A DNA stretch of 46,124 nucleotides from Hydrogenophaga sp. (lineage in GTDB: Bacteria > Pseudomonadota > Gammaproteobacteria > Burkholderiales > Burkholderiaceae_C), in the NCBI RefSeq assembly GCF_026125785.1, contig NZ_JAHCKL010000029.1, positions 1 through 46,124 on the forward strand. The letters are read 5' to 3'. The stretch's first letter is position 1. The number at the start of each line of letters is the position of its first letter. The notes under the pieces were generated by a model. The model saw only the letters and a list, made by a program, of their open reading frames with translations, was not told where the DNA came from and did not search any database. Of this stretch, positions 16,757 to 25,717 are shown in pieces. The position numbers and the translations under genes were made by a program.

Positions 16757-17970
16757 ATGTAGCGGCGCGACCAGGGCAGCTCGTGCGCGAGCCGGCCCGA
16801 CGGCCGGCAGACCACCTGGAAGAGAGATATCTCGTCGTGTTCGAAGGCCCAGGCGCAGCCGGCCAGGTACACGCGCCAGATGCGCCAGGTCTTTTCACTC
16901 ACCAGCGGCTTGATCTGCTCGGCGCGGGCCTCGAAGGCATCGCTCCAGAGTTGGGTGGTGCGCATGTAGTGCCGGCGCAGGCTTTCGACGTCGAAGGCCT
17001 CCAGTCCACCTTCCTGCATGGTGCGCAGCACGGTGCCGATGTGCGGCAGTTCGCCCTGCGGAAACACGTAGCGGTCGATGAAGCTGCCTCCGCCATGGGC
17101 GGTCTCGCCGTCCTGCGGATCGGTGCTGGTGATGCCGTGGTTCATGATCCAGCCATCGGGCTTGACCAGGGAACGGATGTGCCCGAAGTAGTCAGCGAGA
17201 TGGTCCAGCCCCACGTGTTCGAACATGCCGACGCTGGTGATGCGGTCGAACGGTCCGTCGTTCACGTCGCGGTAGTCCTGCAGCCGGATCTCGATGCGGT
17301 CTTCGAGTCCGGCCTCGCGCACGCGCTCACGCGCCAGTTCGTACTGGTTCTTCGACAGCGTCACACCCACGCAGTGGGCCCCGAACTTCTGTGCGGCGCG
17401 CAGCACCAGCGCCCCCCAGCCGCATCCGATGTCAAGCAGGCGCTGGCCCGGCTGCAGGCGGATCTTGGCGAGGATGTGGTCGATCTTCCTGAGCTGCGCC
17501 TCGGCCAGCGTCTCCTCGCCGGTCTCGAAATAAGCGCAGGAATACACCATGCGTTCGTCCAGCCAATGGGCATAGAACGCATTCGACACGTCGTAGTGGT
17601 ACTGGATGGCCTTGCTGTCGCTCTCACGGGTGTGGCCGAAGCGGCGCCGCAGGCGCTGGATCAGGCCGTCCTTGCCCGACGGGGCGCCTTCGGCCAGCCG
17701 GTGCGCAACCGCCAGGATGTCGGACAGCGAGCCCTCCACATCGATCAAGCCTTCCACGTAGGCCTCACCCAATGTGTCAAGCCCCGGGTTGATCAGCAAC
17801 GGCAGCGCTGCGGCATCGCGCACCCGGATTTCCACCTGGGGTTCGTCGAACTCACCCAGTTCGAGGGAGGAAGCCCCTTGCTCCCCCCAGCGCAGCCGAA
17901 CCGGCACGTTCAGCTTCGTCTTGACCTTTTGCGCCCATGGCAGCAGAGCGCGCTCAACGATCGATCCCAT
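16747..17970 (-). CDS. cfa: Cyclopropane-fatty-acyl-phospholipid synthase
   Basis: 407 aa. Adds a methylene group from S-adenosylmethionine across cis double bonds of membrane phospholipid acyl chains. The N-terminal lipid-binding part (about 1-125) precedes a methyltransferase with the SAM motif LDIGCGWGAL, and the family's active-site segments YSCAYF and GMFEHVG are intact. GGAGGT lies 7 nt before the ATG. It is a single gene, divergent from dsbD across about 230 nt. Confidence 0.92.
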   Translation of the reverse strand: MGSIVERALLPWAQKVKTKLNVPVRLRWGEQGASSLELGEFDEPQVEIRVRDAAALPLLINPGLDTLGEAYVEGLIDVEGSLSDILAVAHRLAEGAPSGKDGLIQRLRRRFGHTRESDSKAIQYHYDVSNAFYAHWLDERMVYSCAYFETGEETLAEAQLRKIDHILAKIRLQPGQRLLDIGCGWGALVLRAAQKFGAHCVGVTLSKNQYELARERVREAGLEDRIEIRLQDYRDVNDGPFDRITSVGMFEHVGLDHLADYFGHIRSLVKPDGWIMNHGITSTDPQDGETAHGGGSFIDRYVFPQGELPHIGTVLRTMQEGGLEAFDVESLRRHYMRTTQLWSDAFEARAEQIKPLVSEKTWRIWRVYLAGCAWAFEHDEISLFQVVCRPSGRLAHELPWSRRYIYG

Positions 17971-18202
17971 GCATCAACCTCCAAGCCATTCCAGCCATTC
18001 GTTCCGTCCCACGACGGGTTGTACCGAAAGTGGGATTTCCTGTGAACCCCAGGGGTCTGACCCGACCATAGCACCCGGCCGATAATCGCGTGACCCGCCG
18101 GGCTGTCCCGGCACGGGCAGGAACTTGGGCGCGCACAGCCTCTCCTACCGCTGGCCACGTCCGCGCCCTCCCTCGACGCCCACCTTGTCCACCGCCCTGT
18201 TC

Positions 18203-20407
18203 ATGCCCGCGATACCGCTCCCTCCCGCCGCCCGTGCCCTGCTCGTGGCCCTGCTGCTGCCGTTGTCCGCCCTGGGGCAGTCCCTGCTGGCAAGCAAGCC
18301 CGATGCCACCGTGGTGCAGAGTGAGCAGGCACGCGCCGAACTGATCGCCCACGCGCCCGATGGCGTGGCGCCGGGCAAACCGGTCTGGGTCGGCCTGCAG
18401 CTCACCCACGCGCCCGAATGGCACACCTACTGGAAGAACTCCGGCGACTCCGGCCTGCCCACCGAACTGCAATGGACGCTGCCGCCGGGCGTGAGCGCGG
18501 GCGACATTGCCTGGCCCACGCCGCGCAAGTTCCCCATCGGCACCCTGGCCAACTATGGCTACGACGGCACCGTGGTCCTGCCCGTGCCTTTGACGGTGGC
18601 ACCCGGCTTCACCGGCAGCGAACTGGAGGTCCGGCTGCAGGCCTCCTGGTTGGTCTGCCGCAAGGAATGCATCCCCGAGGAAGGCAGCTTCGTGCTGCGC
18701 CTGCCGGCCCAGGGCTCGACCGCGCTGCACGGCGCGGCCTTTGAAGCCGCCTTCGCCGCCGCCCCCAAGGACCAGCCCGCGCAAGGCAGCCAGGCCAGCC
18801 CCGCGCAAGGCAGCCTGGGCGTTGCATTGGCGGGGCTGCCGGCCACCTGGCGCGGCCAGAAGCTGGAGTTCTTTCCAGAGACGCCCGGACTGATCGAGCC
18901 GGGCGCGGCCTGGAGCCAGCAGTGGGACGGCGACCGCTGGCAGGCGCAGGTGCCCTTGTCGCCCTACCGCAGCGAAAGCCCCGCCACCCTGCAACTGGTG
19001 GTGGCCCGCGCCAACCCGCCGGGCCAGGGCGCGGGCAGCGCCGGCGTGCGCGTGGAGGTCCCCGTGCAGGGGACCTGGCCCGCGGCCGCCGCCACACCCA
19101 ACGCCGCCCTGCCGGAAGCGCTGCAGTCCGCGCTGGACGCCAACGCCACGCGCACCGGCAGTGGAGGTGGCAGCAGCGCGTCTTCACTCACCCTGGGGGC
19201 TGCGCTGCTGGGTGCGTTGCTCGGCGGGCTCATCCTCAACCTCATGCCCTGCGTGTTCCCGGTGCTCGCCATCAAGGTGGTGGCGTTCGCCCGGCAGTCC
19301 GGCGACCGCCGGGCGCACCGCGCGAACGGTCTGGCCTACACCGCCGGCGTGGTGCTCTCCTTCCTGGCGCTGGGGGCGTTGCTGCTGGCACTGCGCGCGG
19401 CCGGCGAGCAACTCGGCTGGGGTTTCCAGCTGCAAAGCCCGGCGGTGGTGGCCGCGCTGGCCGTGCTGTTCACCCTGATCGGCCTGAACCTGGCCGGGCT
19501 GTTCGAGATCGGCCAGGTGCTGCCCAGCCGCGTGGCCAGCCTGCAGGCGCGCAACCCCACGGCCGACGCGTTCCTCACCGGCGTGCTGGCCACCGCCATC
19601 GCCTCGCCCTGCACCGCGCCCTTCATGGGCGCTTCTCTCGGACTGGCCGTCGGCCTGCCCGCGGCGCAGGCCCTGGCGGTGTTCGGCGCGCTCGGCCTGG
19701 GCATGGCCCTGCCCTATCTGCTGGCCAGTTGGGTGCCGGGCGTGGCGCGCCTGCTGCCACGCCCAGGCCCCTGGATGGACACGTTCCGCCACCTCATGGC
19801 CTTCCCCATGTTCGCCACCGTGGTCTGGCTGCTGTGGGTGCTGGGCCAGCAGAGCGGGATCGACGGCGCGGCCGCCCTGCTCATGCTGCTGGTGGTGCTG
19901 GCCCTGCTGGTCTGGGCGCTGGGCCTGCGCGGCAAAAGCCGAGCCCTCATGGCCAGCCTCTCGGTGGCCGGCCTGGTCTGGCTGGGCTGGTCCATCGGCC
20001 CGCATGTGACCCGGCTGCAGGAAGCCTCGGGCACGGCCGGCCAGCCCGTGCCCACCTCCGTCGCCGGTCTGAGCTGGCAGACCTGGAGCCCACAGGCCCA
20101 GGCGGACCTGGTGGCGCAGGGACGCCCGGTGTTCGTGGACTTCACCGCCGCCTGGTGCGTGACCTGCCAGTACAACAAGCGCACCACGCTGGCCGACAGC
20201 GCGGTGCTGACCGATGCGGCGCAGAAAAATGTGGCGCTGCTGCGCGCCGACTGGACCCGCCGCGACCCCGCCGTCACCGCCGCCCTGGCCAGCCTGGGCC
20301 GCAACGGCGTGCCTGTGTATGCCATCTACCGCCAGGGCCAGCCCACGCAGGTGCTGTCCGAGATCCTCAGTGTCGAAGAGGTCCGCGCCGCCCTGGGCCG
20401 GCTGTAA
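18203..20407 (+). CDS. dsbD: Thiol:disulfide interchange protein DsbD (ScsB-like N domain)
   Basis: 734 aa. Passes electrons from cytoplasmic thioredoxin across the inner membrane to periplasmic thiol proteins. Order: signal peptide (about 1-26), large periplasmic domain with Cys152 and Cys156 in LVCRKEC (ScsB-type), eight or so membrane helices with redox Cys in LMPCVFPVL and SPCTAPFMG, and a C-terminal periplasmic thioredoxin domain with CVTC at 652-655. All three cysteine pairs are present. The ATG at 18203 starts a proper signal peptide; an in-frame TTG at 18125 adds residues unlike one. A thiol-specific exported redoxin follows 46 nt downstream, likely in the same transcript. Confidence 0.9.
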   Translation: MPAIPLPPAARALLVALLLPLSALGQSLLASKPDATVVQSEQARAELIAHAPDGVAPGKPVWVGLQLTHAPEWHTYWKNSGDSGLPTELQWTLPPGVSAGDIAWPTPRKFPIGTLANYGYDGTVVLPVPLTVAPGFTGSELEVRLQASWLVCRKECIPEEGSFVLRLPAQGSTALHGAAFEAAFAAAPKDQPAQGSQASPAQGSLGVALAGLPATWRGQKLEFFPETPGLIEPGAAWSQQWDGDRWQAQVPLSPYRSESPATLQLVVARANPPGQGAGSAGVRVEVPVQGTWPAAAATPNAALPEALQSALDANATRTGSGGGSSASSLTLGAALLGALLGGLILNLMPCVFPVLAIKVVAFARQSGDRRAHRANGLAYTAGVVLSFLALGALLLALRAAGEQLGWGFQLQSPAVVAALAVLFTLIGLNLAGLFEIGQVLPSRVASLQARNPTADAFLTGVLATAIASPCTAPFMGASLGLAVGLPAAQALAVFGALGLGMALPYLLASWVPGVARLLPRPGPWMDTFRHLMAFPMFATVVWLLWVLGQQSGIDGAAALLMLLVVLALLVWALGLRGKSRALMASLSVAGLVWLGWSIGPHVTRLQEASGTAGQPVPTSVAGLSWQTWSPQAQADLVAQGRPVFVDFTAAWCVTCQYNKRTTLADSAVLTDAAQKNVALLRADWTRRDPAVTAALASLGRNGVPVYAIYRQGQPTQVLSEILSVEEVRAALGRL
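18776..18815 (+). repeat. 24-nt tandem repeat inside dsbD
   Basis: The 16-mer CCCGCGCAAGGCAGCC occurs at 18776-18791 and 18800-18815, period 24 nt, giving two in-frame copies of an AQGS-type motif in the linker of the periplasmic domain. It keeps the reading frame and looks like local slippage in a flexible segment. Confidence 0.7.
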
Positions 20408-20453
20408 GGAGTTCCCCCCCGCCCGCCAACCCCGCCACCACAGGAGCCTCACC

Positions 20454-21080
20454 ATGCAACGCCGTCCCCTGCTGGCCTACGCGGCTTTCGCGCCGTTCGC
20501 CACCCTGCTGGTCACCCCCGCCTTCGCCGCCGTCGGCGTCGGACAGGCCGCCCCCGACTTCATCCTGCCCGACACCGGAGGCAAGCCGGTGAAGCTCTCC
20601 GACTTCAAGGGCCGCACCGTGGTGCTGGAGTGGAACAACCCGGGCTGTCCCTTCGTGCGCAAGCACTACCAGGGCAACATGCAGGCCCTGCAGAAGGAAG
20701 CCACCGGACAGGGCGTGGTGTGGCTGGCGATCAACTCCACGCGCGAGGACAGCGCCGACTACCAGACGCCGCCGCAACTGGGCCGCTGGATGGCCGAACA
20801 GAAGGCCAGCCCCACCGCCACGCTGATGGACGAGGACGGCAAGGTCGGCGAAGCCTACGCCGCACGCGTCACGCCGCACATGTACATCGTCAACGCGCAG
20901 GGTCTGCTGGTCTACGCCGGCGGCATTGACAGCATCCCGTCCGCGCGCGTGGCCGACATCGAGAAAGCCACCAACTACGTGCGCCAGGGACTGGCCGAAC
21001 TGCGTGCGGGCAAGCCCTTGAGCGTGTCCACCAGCCGTGCCTACGGCTGCAGCATCAAGTACAAGAACGGTGCGGCCTGA
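20454..21080 (+). CDS. Exported thioredoxin-like/redoxin protein
   Basis: 208 aa. Signal peptide (about 1-26, cleavage after AFA), then an AhpC/TSA-redoxin fold beginning VGQAAPDFILPD. The active-site segment is NNPGCPFVRK with a single Cys65 and no CxxC partner; one more Cys lies near the C-terminus (GCSIKYK). It resembles peroxiredoxin-like secreted proteins more than a CxxC oxidoreductase. AGGAG lies 7 nt before the ATG. Being 46 nt behind dsbD, it is a plausible client or partner of DsbD in the periplasm; peroxidase activity is not proven. Confidence 0.84.
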   Translation: MQRRPLLAYAAFAPFATLLVTPAFAAVGVGQAAPDFILPDTGGKPVKLSDFKGRTVVLEWNNPGCPFVRKHYQGNMQALQKEATGQGVVWLAINSTREDSADYQTPPQLGRWMAEQKASPTATLMDEDGKVGEAYAARVTPHMYIVNAQGLLVYAGGIDSIPSARVADIEKATNYVRQGLAELRAGKPLSVSTSRAYGCSIKYKNGAA

Positions 21081-21101
21081 ACGGTCTGGTTGCCAGATGC
21101 C

Positions 21102-21335
21102 TCAGGGCAACGGGCCCAGCCGGGAAAGCCAGGACGCCCGGGCGCGCCAGCCTGCGTGCACCATGTTGCCGCCCACCACCACCAGCGCCAGTGCGACCAG
21201 CGCGCGCAGGAGGTCGGACTCGGGGGCGAAGAGCAGGGCGTAAAGCCCCGTGCCCACGATCAGCAAACCAAGCACCACGGACACGACACGGTACAGCCTG
21301 CGGCCATACAAGCTCGGTGTTCCATCAGGCTTCAT
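21102..21335 (-). CDS. Small membrane protein, unknown function
   Basis: 77 aa with two strongly hydrophobic stretches (about 15-33 and 40-58) separated by a short acidic turn, so probably two membrane helices with a short loop. GGAGG sits 5 nt before this ATG; an in-frame GTG 6 nt upstream is too close to that site. No family recognised. It lies tail-to-tail with the redoxin gene and is separated from the DUF4148 gene on the same strand by that gene's terminator. Confidence 0.65.
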   Translation of the reverse strand: MKPDGTPSLYGRRLYRVVSVVLGLLIVGTGLYALLFAPESDLLRALVALALVVVGGNMVHAGWRARASWLSRLGPLP

Positions 21336-21382
21336 GCACACCTCCGGCGGCCACTATAGCGGTGTCCGCGCGCAACGCGCGC

Positions 21383-21409
21383 AAAAAAAAACGGCCCCGA
21401 GGGGCCGTT
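21383..21409 (-). terminator. Rho-independent terminator of the DUF4148 gene
   Basis: On the minus strand a perfect 9-bp stem AACGGCCCC/GGGGCCGTT with a 2-nt loop (21390-21409) runs straight into a T run (21391 down to 21383). It is 31 nt past the DUF4148 stop codon. Confidence 0.9.
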
Positions 21410-21440
21410 GGAAACACAACCGGGAGACACCGGCGGAGGA

Positions 21441-21842
21441 TCAGTTCACGCGGGTGGCGCCTTCGACGCCTTGCACCACGGTGCGGCCTTGCACGGCGCG
21501 CAGACCGGCCAGACGGACCTGCTCGGCCTGTGCGGGCGTGGCTTGCGGCAGGATCTCGCCGCGGGCCACCAGACCCAGGCGGTTGGCTTCGGCGGCTTCG
21601 GCTTGCACCTGCGCACGGCTCACGCCGCTGTAGGCCACGGCGGTGCCGGCTTCGGGCTGGGCTTCACCGGTGACGATCAGGCCGGCGTCACGGGCCTGCA
21701 CGGCCTGTGCCTGGACTTCAGCGCGGCTCAGCGTGCTGTGGAAACCGAAGACTTCGTTGCCCTGGATCGGGCCTTCGGCGAAGGCGGCGCCAGCGGTAAG
21801 GGCAAAAGCAACGGGGAGGAGGATGCGTTGAGCGGTGTTCAT
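21441..21842 (-). CDS. DUF4148 domain exported protein
   Basis: 133 aa. Signal peptide (about 1-22, ending AAFA), then short repeating units of the form SRAEVQAQAVQARDAGL and SRAQVQAEAAEANRLGL, the hallmark of DUF4148, a small periplasmic family common in Burkholderiales with no known function. The ATG is chosen because AAAGGA lies about 8 nt before it and the signal peptide starts here. Its leader (21843-21960) is unusually AT-rich for this window. Its own terminator follows. Confidence 0.87.
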   Translation of the reverse strand: MNTAQRILLPVAFALTAGAAFAEGPIQGNEVFGFHSTLSRAEVQAQAVQARDAGLIVTGEAQPEAGTAVAYSGVSRAQVQAEAAEANRLGLVARGEILPQATPAQAEQVRLAGLRAVQGRTVVQGVEGATRVN

Positions 21843-21972
21843 GACAGTTCCTTTGAGACAACAGTTGAAGAAGAGAGACTTTGCAGATGCCGGTTTCTGT
21901 TCGGCATGGGTGAACTTTAAAATTTCTTCTGGAATGGATAAATAACCCAAACAGAACATATTCATTTCTGAT

Positions 21973-22000
21973 TTGGCAACAAACGAAGCCACGGGATAAT
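21973..22000 (+). promoter_or_regulatory. Probable sigma70 promoter of hemE
   Basis: TTGGCA (21973-21978), 16-nt spacer, GATAAT (21995-22000), ending 30 nt before the hemE ATG. The segment 21843-22000 is AT-rich and must also hold the divergent DUF4148 promoter. Confidence 0.55.
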
Positions 22001-22030
22001 CCTGTGGGTATCCAACCGCCCGACACCGCC

Positions 22031-23134
22031 ATGCCCTTCGCCCCCCTGCTCAACGACAGCTTCCTGCGCGCCTGCCTGCGCCAGGCCACCGACCACACGC
22101 CGGTGTGGCTCATGCGTCAGGCCGGGCGCTACCTGCCCGAGTACCGGGACACCCGGGCCAAGGCCGGCAGCTTCATGGGCCTGGCCACCAACGTGGACTA
22201 CGCCACCGAGGTCACGCTGCAGCCGCTGGAGCGCTATGCGCTGGACGCGGCGATCCTCTTCTCCGACATCCTCACGGTGCCCGACGCCATGGGCCTGGGC
22301 CTGTCCTTCGCCCTGGGCGAGGGGCCGAAGTTCGAGAGGACGGTGCGCACCGAAGCCGACGTGGCCGCGCTGGCTGTGCCCGACATGGCCAAGCTGCGCT
22401 ACGTGTTCGATGCGGTGACCTCGATCCGCCGCGCCCTGGCGGGCCGCGTCCCGCTGATCGGCTTCTCCGGCAGTCCCTGGACGCTGGCCTGCTACATGGT
22501 GGAAGGCGGTGGCTCGGACGACTACCGGCACGTCAAGGCACTGATGTACAGCCGGCCCGACCTGATGCACCGCATCCTCGCAGTGAACGCCGACGCGGTC
22601 GCCGCGTACCTGAACGCGCAGATCGAGGCCGGCGCTCAGGCGGTGATGGTGTTTGACAGTTGGGGCGGCGTGCTGGCCGACGGCAAGTTCCAGGACTTCA
22701 GCCTGGCCTACACGCGCCGCGTGCTCGCGCAACTGCACCGCGAACACGAGGGCGTGCGCATACCGCGCATCGTCTTCACCAAGGGTGGCGGGCTCTGGCT
22801 CGACGACATGAGGGACCTGGACTGCCAGGTGCTCGGGCTGGACTGGACGGTCAACCTGGGGCGCGCCCGCGCGCAGGTCGGCGAGGGTGCCGGCGGCAAG
22901 GCCCTGCAAGGCAACATCGATCCGAATGTCCTGTTCGCACCGCCCGAGCGCATCGACGCCGAGGTGGCGGCGCTGCTGGAGAGCTTCGGCCGCCCGCACC
23001 AAGGGCCGGGAGAAGGTGCCACCCACATCTTCAACCTGGGCCATGGCATCAGCCAACACACCCCGCCAGAGCACGTCTCGGTACTGGTGGACGCTGTGCA
23101 CCGCCACTCCCGCCGGCTGCGCGGCGCGGTCTGA
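22031..23134 (+). CDS. hemE: Uroporphyrinogen decarboxylase
   Basis: 367 aa, standard length. Decarboxylates the four acetate groups of uroporphyrinogen III to give coproporphyrinogen III in haem synthesis; cytosolic, no cofactor. The N-terminal [13 protein letters not shown] signature (about 27-39), FSDIL with the substrate-binding Asp, and [10 protein letters not shown] are intact. ATG chosen over an in-frame GTG at 22004, which would fall almost at the predicted transcription start. hemE next to priA is a common betaproteobacterial arrangement. Confidence 0.95.
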   Translation: MPFAPLLNDSFLRACLRQATDHTPVWLMRQAGRYLPEYRDTRAKAGSFMGLATNVDYATEVTLQPLERYALDAAILFSDILTVPDAMGLGLSFALGEGPKFERTVRTEADVAALAVPDMAKLRYVFDAVTSIRRALAGRVPLIGFSGSPWTLACYMVEGGGSDDYRHVKALMYSRPDLMHRILAVNADAVAAYLNAQIEAGAQAVMVFDSWGGVLADGKFQDFSLAYTRRVLAQLHREHEGVRIPRIVFTKGGGLWLDDMRDLDCQVLGLDWTVNLGRARAQVGEGAGGKALQGNIDPNVLFAPPERIDAEVAALLESFGRPHQGPGEGATHIFNLGHGISQHTPPEHVSVLVDAVHRHSRRLRGAV

Positions 23135-23287
23135 GCGCTGCGTTTTTCGCAGCTTCAGAGACTCACCCGCTGCCGATTTCCGGGTGGTCAAACCTCCCCG
23201 CGGCACCCCTCGGCGGCACCTTCCCCGCCCTCCGGCGCCGCGCCTTTAGCATAAAAATCACCGAAAAACCCACTTGACAAGCCTCAC

Positions 23288-23296
23288 TTATGCACA
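23288..23296 (+). promoter_or_regulatory. DnaA box (TTATGCACA)
   Basis: Exact match to the TTATNCACA DnaA consensus. It overlaps the perfect inverted repeat at 23292-23306. Confidence 0.5.
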
Positions 23297-23475
23297 AAAC
23301 TTGTGCTGCGGTGCGCCATGGTCGAGTGGCCACAGGCAGGTGGCGCAGGCCTGACACAATATGCGCCAAGCTGTTGATTTATAAGGAGTTTGTTTTCTGC
23401 TTTTTTTACAGGCAGTTTAAGCAAGCCCTTGATTTGCAAGGCTTCCGACGGTCCCGGAGCAAACTATCAACAAAG

Positions 23476-23484
23476 TTATCCACA
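23476..23484 (+). promoter_or_regulatory. DnaA box (TTATCCACA)
   Basis: Exact match to the strongest form of the DnaA box, same orientation as the one at 23288-23296 and 94 nt before priA, inside an AT-rich stretch. Confidence 0.55.
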
Positions 23485-23569
23485 AAAAGTCTGGATATGT
23501 CGCTATGCACTTTCAAATCAAGCACTTAGCGTGCATTTCGACACAAAAACTGAGGAACCGGCGCTAAAC

Positions 23570-25696
23570 ATGACTTTTTGGCCCAACGTGGTCGTGGCCA
23601 CACCGGCCCACAGCGGTGTGGGTGCCAGCCTGAGTTACCGAAGTGAGCTTGCGCTCGCGCCGGGAACGCTGGTGCGCGTGCCGCTGGGCGCGCGCGAAGT
23701 GCTGGGCGTGGTCTGGGACAACGCGCAGGCGCCGCCCGAAGGCCTGAGCGCGGAACGGACGCGATCCATCGCCGGGGTGCTCGAAGGCCTGCCCGCGCTC
23801 GATGAACCGTGGCGGCAGTTGGTGCAGTTCGCGGCGCGCTACTACCAGCGCGGCCTGGGCGAGGTGGCGCTGGCCGCCCTGCCTCCGCAACTGCGGGACC
23901 TGAGCAACGTGCAGTTGGCGCGCAGACTCAAGCGGCGCGCGCAGGCCACGGCGTTGGACCCATCCGACCGGCAGGCCACGGCGACGGAGCCTGCCTTGAG
24001 CGAGGAACAGCACGGAGCGCTGCAGGCCCTGGCCAGCGCCGACAGACCGGTGCTGCTCTTCGGCGCCACCGGCAGCGGCAAGACCGAGGTCTACCTGCAG
24101 GCCACGCAGCGCGCACTGTCCGGGAGCGATCAGGCACAGGTGCTCGTGATGGTCCCGGAAATCAACCTCACGCCGCAGCTGGAAGCGCGGTTCCGGGAGC
24201 GCTTCGAGCCGCTCTACGGCACTGGCGCCGTGGTCTGCCTGCACAGCGGCACAACGCCCGCGCAACGCCTGGGCGCCTGGCTGGCCGCGCACACCGGACA
24301 GGCGCGCATCGTGCTCGGCACACGCATGGCGGTGCTGGCCAGCCTGCCAGGCCTGCGCCTGATCGTGGTGGATGAGGAACACGACCCCAGCTACAAGAGC
24401 CAGGAGGGCGCGCGCTATTCGGCGCGCGACCTGGCCATCTACCGGGCCAAGGTGCAGACCGAGGCGCTGGCGGCGCAGGGTGGCGAACGCTGCCAGGTGG
24501 TGCTGGGCTCGGCCACGCCGTCCCTGGAAAGCTGGCATGCCGCCGGGCAGGGGCGCTACCTGCGGGTGGACATGCCCGCGCGCATCGGCGGCGGTGCTCT
24601 GCCGCGGCTGCGCCTGGTGGACATGAACCACCAACCCAAGGGCGCGGTGCTCGCGCCGCCGCTGGTGCAGGCCATGGCCGAACGCATCGGGCGTGGCGAG
24701 CAGTGCCTGGTGCTGCTCAACCGGCGCGGCTACGCGCCGGTGCTGGCCTGCCACGACTGCGGCTGGAAAAGCGCCTGCCCCCACTGCAGCGCCTACCGCG
24801 TCTTCCACAAGCTCGACCGCACGCTGCGCTGCCACCACTGCGGCTTCACCGAGCGCGTGCCGCGCGCCTGCCCGGAATGCGGCAACCTGGACATCGCCCC
24901 CGTCGGCCGGGGCACCGAGCAGGTGGAGGAGCAGCTCGCCGGCCTGCTGGCCGACGTGAGACGCAGCGACGGCGCGCCCGCGCGCGTGGCCCGCATGGAC
25001 GCGGACTCCACGCGCCAGAAGGGCAGCCTGCAGGCGCAACTGGCCACCATGCACAGCGGCGAGGTGGACGTGCTGGTGGGCACGCAGATGATCGCCAAGG
25101 GACACGACTTCCGGCGCATCACGCTGGTGGCCAGCGTCAACGCCGACGCCGCGCTCTTCGCCAGCGACTACCGCGCGCCCGAGCGCCTGTTCGCGCTGCT
25201 CATGCAGGCCGGTGGCCGCGCCGGCCGGGACGCCGCCTTTGTCAGCAGCCAAGGCACGGCCAGCGAGATGTGGGTGCAGACCTGGCACCCGCAGCATCCG
25301 CTGTTCGACAGCCTGCGCCGCCACGACTACCCGGCTTTCGCGGAAACGGAGCTGGCCGAACGCCACCGGGCGGGCATGCCCCCGTTCGGCCACCAGGCCC
25401 TGCTGCGCGCCGACGCGCGCACCCAGCAGGCCGCCCAGGCCTATCTGAGCGGTGCCGCCGAGGCCGCGGCCGCGCTGGCGCAGGCCCAGGAGGTCACGCT
25501 TTACCCGGCGGTGCCACTGACCATCCAGCGGGTGGCCAATGTGGAGCGGGCGCAGTTGCTGGTGGAAGCGGCTTCGCGGGTGGCGCTGCAGCGCTTCCTG
25601 GCTGCATGGCAGCCGGCTTTGCTGGAGTGCCGCGGCCTGCCGGAGGCCCGTGGCTTGATCCGCTTCGCGGTGGACGTGGACCCGCTGGCCATCTGA
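23570..25696 (+). CDS. priA: Primosomal protein N' (replication restart helicase PriA)
   Basis: 708 aa. Reloads the replisome at stalled forks. N-terminal 3'-DNA-binding domain (about 1-105), SF2 helicase with Walker A GATGSGKT (165-172), DEEH box (268-271) and SATPS motif (about 314-318), eight zinc-binding Cys (394, 397, 403, 406, 421, 424, 434, 437) and C-terminal helicase motifs including GTQMIAKGHDF and QAGGRAGRD. The reading frame stays open upstream to a TTG at 23390, but that part is AT-rich, lacks family similarity and its AAGGAG is only 1 nt from the TTG, so the ATG before TFWPNVVV is used. Confidence 0.94.
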   Translation: MTFWPNVVVATPAHSGVGASLSYRSELALAPGTLVRVPLGAREVLGVVWDNAQAPPEGLSAERTRSIAGVLEGLPALDEPWRQLVQFAARYYQRGLGEVALAALPPQLRDLSNVQLARRLKRRAQATALDPSDRQATATEPALSEEQHGALQALASADRPVLLFGATGSGKTEVYLQATQRALSGSDQAQVLVMVPEINLTPQLEARFRERFEPLYGTGAVVCLHSGTTPAQRLGAWLAAHTGQARIVLGTRMAVLASLPGLRLIVVDEEHDPSYKSQEGARYSARDLAIYRAKVQTEALAAQGGERCQVVLGSATPSLESWHAAGQGRYLRVDMPARIGGGALPRLRLVDMNHQPKGAVLAPPLVQAMAERIGRGEQCLVLLNRRGYAPVLACHDCGWKSACPHCSAYRVFHKLDRTLRCHHCGFTERVPRACPECGNLDIAPVGRGTEQVEEQLAGLLADVRRSDGAPARVARMDADSTRQKGSLQAQLATMHSGEVDVLVGTQMIAKGHDFRRITLVASVNADAALFASDYRAPERLFALLMQAGGRAGRDAAFVSSQGTASEMWVQTWHPQHPLFDSLRRHDYPAFAETELAERHRAGMPPFGHQALLRADARTQQAAQAYLSGAAEAAAALAQAQEVTLYPAVPLTIQRVANVERAQLLVEAASRVALQRFLAAWQPALLECRGLPEARGLIRFAVDVDPLAI

Positions 25697-25717
25697 GCCA
25701 GACGCAAGACCCGCCCC

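Larger units (their letters stand above)
23135..23569. promoter_or_regulatory. Structured 435-nt hemE-priA intergenic region
   Basis: No supported gene. It holds a hairpin without a U run just after hemE (GCTGCG/CGCAGC, 23137-23153), a TTGACA -35-like box (23274-23279), a perfect inverted repeat GCACAA-AAC-TTGTGC (23292-23306), three TGCGCCA/TGGCGCA elements (23312-23318, 23341-23347, 23362-23368), two exact DnaA boxes, and AT-rich stretches (23370-23415, 23455-23560) unlike the flanking DNA. An AAGGAG at 23383-23388 has no suitably placed start codon. Confidence 0.6.

Noticed and set aside
23137-23153. Rho-independent terminator after hemE
   Set aside because: The hairpin has its T run in the loop and none after the stem, so it does not fit an intrinsic terminator.
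23135-23569. Chromosomal origin of replication
   Set aside because: Only two DnaA boxes are found, dnaA/dnaN/rpmH are absent, and clear 13-mer-like repeats are lacking. DnaA binding remains possible, an origin does not follow.
23390-23569. N-terminal extension of PriA from an upstream TTG
   Set aside because: The 60 added residues match no PriA domain, the DNA is AT-rich and the Shine-Dalgarno is 1 nt from the TTG.
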